From Adiantum capillus-veneris (taxonomy: Eukaryota; Streptophyta; Polypodiopsida; Polypodiales; Pteridaceae): DNA of 64,000 nucleotides. Of this stretch, positions 56,544 through 64,000 are shown piece by piece. The notes beneath the pieces were generated by a model that was given only the letters and a program-made list of their open reading frames with translations, had not been told where the DNA came from and ran no database searches. Position numbers and translations under genes: made by a program. The stretch lies in NCBI GenBank assembly GCA_014529385.2, contig CM043950.1, positions 72,568,435 to 72,632,434 of the forward strand. Direction: 5' to 3'. Each line of letters opens with the position of its first letter. Position 1 is the stretch's first letter.

Positions 56544-58600
56544 CTCTCTATGTAAGCAGCCCACGGGTGTAGCACACACATACCTACACACCTACACACA
56601 CCCCCACCCTCTGATTCTCCTCCATCTCTCCTTCGTCTCTATACCCTGCACGTTGTCGTGCAGCTCTGCTGCCATGATGAGAAAAAGAGCAGAGAAATGA
56701 AAGCTAAGCTTCTGTGAAGCCTACACATTTACTGAGCAGTGATCAAGGCTTGATAATAGGCCAAGTTTAGTGATTAATGTATGCCAGATGCGGCTTAAAA
56801 GGTCCAACAGATTTCTTAATGATGCCAAAAATGAGTGTGCTTGAAGTGAGCACAAATGGGATTTTATGATCTCGAACTGCAATGCTTGAAGTGCTCTACC
56901 GGCTTGTCTTTACGGCTCGTTGATTGGAGCTACGGTGAAGAAGTTATGGCAGTTTGAAGTTTGAGTTAATGCAGATCCGTACCTGATTGGGCAATTGCAG
57001 TTGAGGTGACAGAGATAAAATGAATTCACGGGCCTGAAGTGCTCACTTTGTGGAGCGCGTCGGTCTTTTTAGATCAGTGATCGGAGTCTCGGTCGCCAAG
57101 ATATTATCCGTTAAACATTCATCAGGGCCGGTTCCGTGCCAGTCCAAGCCCACTCGGTTGGAGTACCATCTCGGAGTTTTTGGCTCTCAACCGGATGTTG
57201 GAATGCAATGGTCGCGGGGTATACTCAACAAGGTAGGACCAAGAAACTGGCTATTTGGAGCAAATGCAAAGAGAGGAAAACTCTCCGAATGCAATCACTT
57301 ATACTTGCATATTGAAGGCATATGGCACTGTCAAAATAGTAATCCGGCCATTAAAATTCTTGATAATATTGTCGTGATTGGCGATGCTTTGGCCCAGATG
57401 TATGACATGAGTAGTGCCCAAGTGTGGTTCCCAAAGCCCATAACTCAAATAAATTGGCCGTCCAAAGGCAACTAAAGGGAGCCGGCCACCCAAAGTCAAT
57501 TAATCTAATGGCCGCTCGGGCCCAATGTGGTCGCCCAATGGACGAAGATATACTGGCGGCCCGCCTGAGGGAGAAAGAGGGAGTATGGATGAGAATGGTA
57601 TAGACGAGAGGGGTGAAAGAGAATATGAATAATGAAAGCGAGAGAGGGAGACTTTGTCCATGCATGGCAGCCCTAAGAGAGAGAAAGTTTTTCTTATGCG
57701 CCCATTGGGCTAGGTGACACATGAGCGAGATAAGAGAGAGAGATAGTGGGTTGGCAGAGCTGAGCAGGAGAGAGAGGACTCGTCCTCTAGTGATAATGGA
57801 GGAGTGTGCCCCAACTGAAAGGCGTCCCACCGCCTGCAAGCATAGAAGGGGTGGTGGCAAATGTAAAAAAGTTTATTTTAAATTTGTCTTCTTGGTGTTG
57901 TGCTCCTCCACTATTGGGGTTGGTTCTTACGGCCGTGGTTTCGAAAACCGGCCGTCACTATTTACTTTCTCTTTTTTCTTTTTTCTTTTTCTTTTTTGTT
58001 GTGGTTGCCATAGTTGCTACAAGTAGCTTGGGGACTCGAGGTCTCAAATACCAGCAGCTGGGAGACTCGAGGTCTCAAATACCAGCTTAACACATGGACT
58101 TCCACAATACAAGTCACTGTTAGGTGGAATAAGCTAGAGAGAACTATATCCTCATAGCCTAAAACATTTCTAATGTTACCACAATTAATAGGCTATTTAG
58201 GAATTAAAGTCAGCAATTCAGTACCTACTTAAAGCCAACTAATAGACCAAACTCAAAGACAAGGACAAGGTACTAGAAGTTTGAAAAAATTATAGCATCT
58301 AAATTGGCAATGTCGCAACTTCATAAATTTTATGCATTGTTAGAAACTCAAATGACAAGATGCAAACATGTAACTATGGAAAGCATCAATAAAAGGAAGT
58401 AGTACACCTGATATAATGGAGAACAGCCGTTGTAGCATGTAAACATCCATTGTCGTTGATCTTCGAAGGCATCCTTATGTAGTCACAAATTTCACAATAG
58501 TCACCACCAAACATCCAACTTCCAGAGGCACATCAGTGGGGAAAAATAACTTTGCTAATCACTAAACTCTAAAACACAAACACTCCTATTGTAATAATCC
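54610..58600. other. low-complexity intergenic region, no gene recognised
   Basis: Long CT microsatellites at about 56353-56406 and 56482-56540 and many CA/GA runs. A 141-codon plus frame at 57050-57475 has no motif I know. A 29-bp phrase (GGGACTCGAGGTCTCAAATACCAGC-like) is duplicated at 58031 and 58063. Confidence 0.4.
56353..56540. repeat. two long (CT)n microsatellites
   Basis: About 27 CT units at 56353-56406 and about 29 at 56482-56540, separated by C-rich DNA with CACACCCA motifs. Confidence 0.9.
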
Positions 58601-58631
58601 TACCTACCCTCCATCACTCAAGTGATGAGGA

Positions 58632-60708
58632 TCAAAGTAAGTGGAGGTTTGAGAGATCGTTTGGTAGCTCTAAGGCTAAACCGCCATCCTCATCATCAAG
58701 GTAGGTGTAATCCTCTTTAGTAAGGCCGTGTGTCTTATCTGTCCAGTCACCATTATCGTCCTCATCCTCTTCCATGTAGAATAGTATTAGGAATGTCACG
58801 AGGCATGCATACTCAGTCTCGGCAAAAGCGTAAACTTGGGTAATTGGGCAAAAGCCCTCTATAGAATAGGGTGGACCAACCACTGTAACTCCTTAACATT
58901 TCTCTCACAAGCAAGTGTTTCAACCAAATCCCATTCAAAGGAAATATTAGGATAACATAAATGCCTTACTTGGGACACGTAAAAAGAATATTCATAAGAA
59001 TCAGCCATATCCGTGAACACAAATAGAGGATGGCTAGGTGTTGATGACATACGTTTCTATTTCAGTGTACGTGATGTGACATGTGTAGGTCTGGGTCAAT
59101 GATTTTGACTAGTATTGTGCACACTTGTTTGCTAATTTCTCTTGCTCTTTACTTTCTCTTTTGTTTCTTTTTTAAACTATGGTTGTTAGTTACTATATAT
59201 CTATATATATACAATCCCTAAAATCAAAAAGCTCAAGGGTCAGGTAAAGAAGGTTAAGAGGGAAATAATTCAATAGGCTGATGTGAATGAAGACTCCCCC
59301 CTTCCTTGGGTGGATAATAATTTAAAAGGATTTCATCACCTTTTGGAACTAGTTATTCCAATTGGTAATAGGTAAGGATTTTTGTCAATAGTTCTCTATT
59401 ACCTTGGGTGCTTCATCGAGTTGCAAGGATGGTAAGGTACTCTCCCATGAATGAACTTGAAGTAGTGCATCAAGTAATAATTGAACAATGGGAGGTGTGG
59501 AATCTTTTGTAGCTTCATGGAGGCTGCCTATGGTAGGTGGAGATTGTGTAGAAGATTTTACCTCTATGGATGCAATACATGAGGATCTAGAAGCTTCATA
59601 GAACTCCCCCTTTCCTGAGCTAGGCCGAATAGATTGGTTTTGCCTTGGAACCCAAACTAGCTCTGGAATAGGTGTGTAAAATTCTATGATCTTTCCCTTC
59701 GCACGGTCTTCCATTGGCTTTGGAATCACAAGGTTTTGTAGTGGATATGTAAGGACACAATTTATGCTTAGGTGCCCAAGCCCAATCATTTCCATCATAG
59801 TAGCCTTGCGCTTCTAATGGTTGTTTGGGAATCCAACATGGTTTGGTTTTCACCTTCTTAACCTGAGTGGACGCCTTCCTTCGAAGTGTCCTTTGTGAAT
59901 TACATTGAACCATAGGGGGGTACGATAACAATACCTTGGGGACCCCTTGGTCAAATCACATGGAGCCTTTAATGTAGCATTATCTGTCGTAGCCATGGAA
60001 GTTGAAGCTTTAGAGGGTTGTGCTACTAGCAAGGATGTTGCGACTTTTATATTGGCAATATTTTGTTGTTTTTTATGTTATAAAGAGGTGAGATTTCAGG
60101 TGTTATTCCTTGAGCCGTAGGGCCATGAGTTGGTTTTTGCATTGTGATACTCCCAATTCATATTACATTTGACTTTAGACATCCATTTGCACTGCAGGTT
60201 TATATTACCCTCCATAGAACCAACAAGAATGACCAAAAAGCTTTGAACCATGGTTCCATTGTCGTAAATAACAGGGGTGTGTAGGATTCCAAAAACAACA
60301 GTTTTCTTCTTATTGACACCCTTGACATGGATGGTGCTGGTGGATAGCGGTGGTTTTCCTAGCTGACACCAAACTCCATAGGATAACAAATTATGTTGAG
60401 CTCCTGTATCCAATAATGCGTCATATAGTACTCTCTCATATTTAGTTCAATTGAATATCATAGAGGTGGCTCAGATTCCAATGAATCATCATCATTTTCT
60501 TCAAAAAATGCTTTCGTGATTCCAAGATTAGCCTCTCGTTGGCATCTAACACGTTGTTGTCTTTCTCGAGCCTCAACTCTTTCTTGGATCTTTTAAAGCT
60601 CTGCTTGTTCTTTGGGTGTTTTCTTCTGCTTTCTTTTGATGGATGGCTTGTAACTCTTCCTGGCTTGTAATTTAATCCCATTGAGGAATCCAATGGTTTC
60701 AACTCCAT
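58632..60708 (-). pseudogene. degenerate Ty3/gypsy gag-protease region
   Basis: Minus-strand order: a lysine/glutamate-rich segment (60708-60442; GVETIGFLNGIK in one frame, KRKQKKTPKEQAE in another), then a retropepsin at 60413-60096 with MDTGAQHNLLSYGVW and a later VNKKKTVVFGILHTPV flap-side segment. After it come proline-rich linker frames (60032-59385; CWIPKQPLEAQGYYDGNDW) and an acidic piece at 59050-58632. D-T-G is the active-site triad of retroviral-type proteases. RT and later domains are absent, and frames shift repeatedly. An unrelated LTR (60803 on) is inserted at its upstream side, interrupting the coding region. Confidence 0.65.
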
Positions 60709-60802
60709 CTAGAGTATCCACACGAATGGTACGTTGCAGGTAATTTCACACACTCGATATGGTCCTTTTGCCGCATATTTCAAATTTTGATTTTTGTTAC
60801 AC

Positions 60803-62030
60803 TGACGGGAGAAAAGCGAACCCCAAACCCCGACGGCCTCTAAAACGCCGGGGTCAGATGGCGCGCCTCGAGCCTGTCACGGTAAAGCGGACAGGGGCAC
60901 CACCTAGCTTTGAGCGGCTAGGATGGAGACCACGATGATATGAACAGCGCAAACTTACACACACACACACACAGAGGGAGAGAGAGAGAGAGAGAGATTT
61001 ACAAATGAAGAAAAACCCTCGGGGGTGTGAGGGAGAATTATTTCTGCAGTATTTACAATGATCTTCCTTCCAGCGAGGCGGCACTCCGTGGTGATAGAGA
61101 GGTAGGGAGAAAAGATGGTGCAATTACTTGGTGCGTTCTCTAAGACAACTCAATGATTGTAAAGCTCACTACCAAGAGCGTGTGTGTGTGTGTGCATCGA
61201 CCATTGGAGTCGAGAGGTGGAAGTGCCTCCCTTCACATGGTGCAATTCCCAAGGAAAACCATCACACAAGCCCTCTTTCCCCGTGATGCCAATAGTGTCA
61301 ACTCCTCCCACTACATTCTACCAAGTGCTGACCTCTCATGAACTGCCCCCCCCCCCCCGATAGTGACCTCTCAGTTCCCTTTTATAGGTGTTGGCTGCTT
61401 CGATTACGGTAATCCCAGTTTGATTAGGGTAAACTAATCGGGGAGACAAAGCAAGTGGTAGGCCCGGTGTGGTTGACCCTTGATTTGTTTTGGAAAGGTT
61501 ATTAAAAATGAGAATCTCTAGGTGGGCCATTATGACCATCACCTAGAGAGAGGGAATTTACAAAATTGGGGAGTTTTACAAGGCTTGGGTGAAAACTGAA
61601 CAAATGATGAACATAACCTACAAATTACTGAAAATGGCGTTGTGGTTGCGTGATGCCAACGAATGGTGTGTTACTGGTGCGAGGGTGTAGCGTGTACGTC
61701 TTTTCGGGGTTGATCGGGGCATGCCTTTGGGGCATTTTTTCTTTTTGTTGTTGGTGGCGCGTGCTTTGGGTGTTCTCCTTTTTTTTTGTCGATGCCGATG
61801 GCCGCTTTTCCTTCCTTTTTGTATTTTTTTTAAATGCGTTGTGAGCGGGATGAAAACACACACAATGCCTTTATAACGACCCAAAACACACTCTTGGGAA
61901 GATACACACACACACTATGGGGCACCACTCGGCTTAGAAAACACACCTGGCCGAGACAGGGAACACACCTCTGGAGTGAGAGGAGAGAGACTATCCGCAT
62001 GCCCACTCCACACAGACACACACACACACA
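60803..62030 (-). repeat. gypsy LTR copy B (3' LTR of the element entering from the right)
   Basis: The minus-strand end ...CCGTCA is at 60803 and resembles copy A (53332 on) in order: CTCAAAGCTAGG block, CA/GA microsatellite (60957-60997), CT-rich leader, GATAGTGACCTCTCAGTTCCC and TATA box. No PBS follows the end; instead host-like gypsy coding DNA resumes with TACAC (60798-60802) as a possible 5-bp target duplication. A 3' LTR of the pol fragment at 63009-64000 is therefore the best reading. The outer limit (~62030 or beyond) is not fixed. Confidence 0.6.
61379..61386 (-). promoter_or_regulatory. LTR TATA box, copy B
   Basis: Minus strand CACCTATAAAAGGG, conserved with 53921-53928 in the other LTR copy. 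Confidence 0.7.
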
Positions 62031-62039
62031 CACACACCC

Positions 62040-63008
62040 AAAAAACTCAGCTCAAAAGAGGAGAATTTTTTATGTTTAGATACAATTGAGCGTGGGCCAA
62101 CACCAATGGGGCAAATAGCTCACACAATATGGGTAAAATAAGCCAGATACAATCACAAACTAGAGCAGAAACTTCGCTCATAGGAGAAACTTACACAGAA
62201 AAACAGTAGGAAAAGAGTGAGGAATTTGGCAAAATGGACAGCGCCATCATGTCCGGAACGGCCCAAAACCCCAATCTACAATGTCAAAGTGCTCAAATCC
62301 GACCTCGGATGAGCAGTTTAAGGCCAAAACAGGCTCCAAAAACCCCAAAAACACACCTGCGGATGTTCCTACTCTCTTCTCCACGTTTTTTCTGGTCTTC
62401 TCTCAGTTTTTTCAGTTCCGACACTTAGATTTATTAGTTGGCACCCTTGGCCTTTTAGATGACCTCAAACGGACCCTGAACAGGCCAAAAACTAACATCG
62501 TAGTGCATAGTTGGCATCGTTTTTGCATCATCCGCACACCTGACACTCATTTCTTTTAGATAATGCGTCTCGCAACCACGTGAAGTGGCCCCAAAAAGTG
62601 GTCCTAATGATGACCTTTCTGCATAACTCTCACAAGAAAACACCACTTTGTGTCGGTATTCATCCACGTGCAAATATTGACCCCGTTCGGCCTCCTGACG
62701 CCACTCGATGCCATGTGACGCACCTGCTTACCTCATGTCGTCGGCCCGCGGATAGCTTCCTCAAGAAGTTTTACGCACTACCAACTCCTCCTTATTGTAG
62801 AAAAAACACAGTGGTACTGGTAACAATGAAAATCAATGTACTATGTACACCCTGTCCTACCTGTACACATGTGGGCCCCACGTAACCACCTGTCTCTGAA
62901 AAATGGGCAATTCTTTATTTGATGCACCATGCATGTATATGTACATATGAGCAATCCCTTGCTCCAAAAAACTCCTGACATAATTTGCCCATCCCCCAGC
63001 CTACTAGA
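62040..63008. other. 3' non-coding part of the right-hand gypsy element
   Basis: No gene. It lies between the pol stop and the LTR-like block on the minus strand. A purine-rich tract (AGGCTGGGGGATGGG near 63000) is a candidate polypurine tract, but then the LTR would have to begin much closer to pol. Confidence 0.4.
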
Positions 63009-64000
63009 TCATTCATGATCAGCAGCAGCAAAGAGCGATATGAGACTCGCCGCATCACAGGTCTCCTCATCCTTCACCAACATTGCTTGCTCCACAGACA
63101 GTTCATCTTGCTCCACCATCATCAATCTAGCATGATACAATTTAAGACGCAATCCATTTACCCTTGACTTATGTAGAACACCATCCAGGTTAGCCAGCTG
63201 ATATGTGCCATTTGGAAAACACTCCACCACCTGGAAAGGGCCTTCCCACTTAATTTGAAACTTCTTTTGGAAGGTGTTGTCCAGATTACTGTTGTAGCGC
63301 AAAACCAAGTCATGCTTCTTGATACCCTTACTTTTGACCTTTTCATTTATCTTTGCTAAAGCCCTATCTTTCATCTGCCCATAATGTTCCAATGCACTCA
63401 TCCTATCCAGCTGAACCTCTTGTAGCTGTAAGAGCCTCTCTTCGAATGCATCACTAGGCGGCCCAAGCAACTTCTCTAACATCTTGACCGCAGGCAACTC
63501 TACTTCCACAGGCAATAGTGCTTCTTTTCCATACACCAAATGAAATGGAGTAAACCCTATACCTGTCTTCACCGAAGTACGGTAAGCCCATAATGCACTA
63601 GGCAATTCCAAATCCCAATTCTTTCCTTGGTGCTCTGTCACTTTCAAAAGAATCTGTACCAACTCACCATTGATTCTTTCATTTAAGCCATTACACTGTG
63701 GGTAATAAGGAGTGGTATGCTGGTGCCTAATCTTCATCTTTGTACATAAAAAATATAGTAGTTTAGCTCTAAAGCCAGGCCCCTTATCTGAAAGTAGCTC
63801 CAATGGCACCCCAAACTTGCAACATATTTCATCATACACAAATTTTTCCACATCCTTTGCAATGATCTGTTTTACTGCTATAGCCTCTGCCCATCTAGAA
63901 AGATAGTCCACTGCCGTCAAAATGTAGCGTTTGCCCCTGCCTGTGATAGGTAACGGGCCTATTGCATCAATCCCCCACTTTTCAAACACATCAAACGCCA
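63009..64000 (-). CDS. Ty3/gypsy Pol C-terminus: integrase core and GPY/F-like domain, partial
   Basis: The frame is open from the right window edge to the stop at 63009, about 330 codons. It begins within the integrase: GIDAIGP (first catalytic D), YLSRWAEA, LLSDKGPGF (second D) and GLNERINGEL (catalytic E), so the DDE triad is complete. It continues with LWAYRTSVKTGIGFTPFHLVYGKEA, then a GPY/F-like module (KWEGPFQV...NGTYQL), and ends in ...FAAADHE. The enzyme inserts element cDNA into the genome. No chromodomain follows, so this lineage differs from the element at 21.9 kb. No stop or frameshift is visible, so the rest outside the window could be intact. Confidence 0.93.
   Translation of the reverse strand, partial: AFDVFEKWGIDAIGPLPITGRGKRYILTAVDYLSRWAEAIAVKQIIAKDVEKFVYDEICCKFGVPLELLSDKGPGFRAKLLYFLCTKMKIRHQHTTPYYPQCNGLNERINGELVQILLKVTEHQGKNWDLELPSALWAYRTSVKTGIGFTPFHLVYGKEALLPVEVELPAVKMLEKLLGPPSDAFEERLLQLQEVQLDRMSALEHYGQMKDRALAKINEKVKSKGIKKHDLVLRYNSNLDNTFQKKFQIKWEGPFQVVECFPNGTYQLANLDGVLHKSRVNGLRLKLYHARLMMVEQDELSVEQAMLVKDEETCDAASLISLFAAADHE

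Noticed and set aside
56209-56700. 144-aa plus frame and two minus frames
   Set aside because: Artefacts of two long CT microsatellites (Ser-Leu or Arg-Glu repeats).
57050-57475. 141-aa plus frame as a gene
   Set aside because: No domain, no promoter or splice support, and codon composition like the surrounding DNA; not listed as a CDS.
53332-62030. A single large minus-strand element bounded by the two LTR copies
   Set aside because: A PBS follows the left copy (making it a 5' LTR on the minus strand) but not the right one, and the right copy interrupts another element's coding sequence.

Overview
This is a gene-poor, repeat-dominated nuclear window from a land plant. The evidence is GT-AG introns, Ty3/gypsy and Ty1/copia retrotransposons primed by initiator tRNA-Met, a CACTA (En/Spm) DNA transposon, and long CT/GA/CA microsatellites. 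A seed-free vascular plant, perhaps a fern, is my best guess. It rests mainly on an intron-bearing 2S-albumin-like storage protein gene and a Rep/HUH transposon-type gene; the sequence alone does not prove it.

Layout. 1-0.7 kb: 5' end of a deleted copia element (minus strand). 1.3-1.9 kb: a 570-bp foldback. 4.3-6.1 kb: degenerate gypsy gag (minus). 7.3-8.0 kb: an iterated small hairpin. 8.7-17.3 kb: a gypsy reverse transcriptase fragment split by a complete 7,960-bp CACTA element (9143-17102) with 12-bp perfect TIRs and a 3-bp AAC target duplication. The CACTA carries an apparently intact TNPA-like gene, a TNP2 transposase gene with two nonsense codons, and a captured piece of a host HMA (heavy-metal-associated, HIPP-like) gene. 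17.3-20.8 kb: unrecognised. 20.8-28.7 kb: a gypsy chromovirus with an intact 1,594-aa gag-pol but a 5'-truncated left LTR. 31.3-33.0 kb (minus): a Rep-like HUH endonuclease gene, the most unusual gene here. 34.7-35.3 kb: the 2S-albumin-like gene, two exons, with an in-frame TAG. 37.5-40.8 kb (minus): a broken gene of the DUF8039/DUF7869 transposon-associated type. 41.0-45.5 kb: a satellite of ~165-bp monomers arranged as ~820-bp five-monomer higher-order units. 45.7-46.7 kb: copia gag remnant (minus). 50.0-54.6 kb and 58.6-64.0 kb: minus-strand gypsy remnants, including two copies of one LTR family with conserved TATA boxes and a pol C-terminus running off the right edge.

How it fits together. 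The window records layered insertions: CACTA inside gypsy pol, and an LTR of one gypsy family inside an older gypsy element at ~60.8 kb. The only non-transposon gene I can support is the storage-protein gene, and it too carries a stop. Several stops look like C-to-T (or complementary G-to-A) changes, which fits decay of methylated repeats. Stretches not listed as features are AT-rich or microsatellite DNA where I see no supportable gene.
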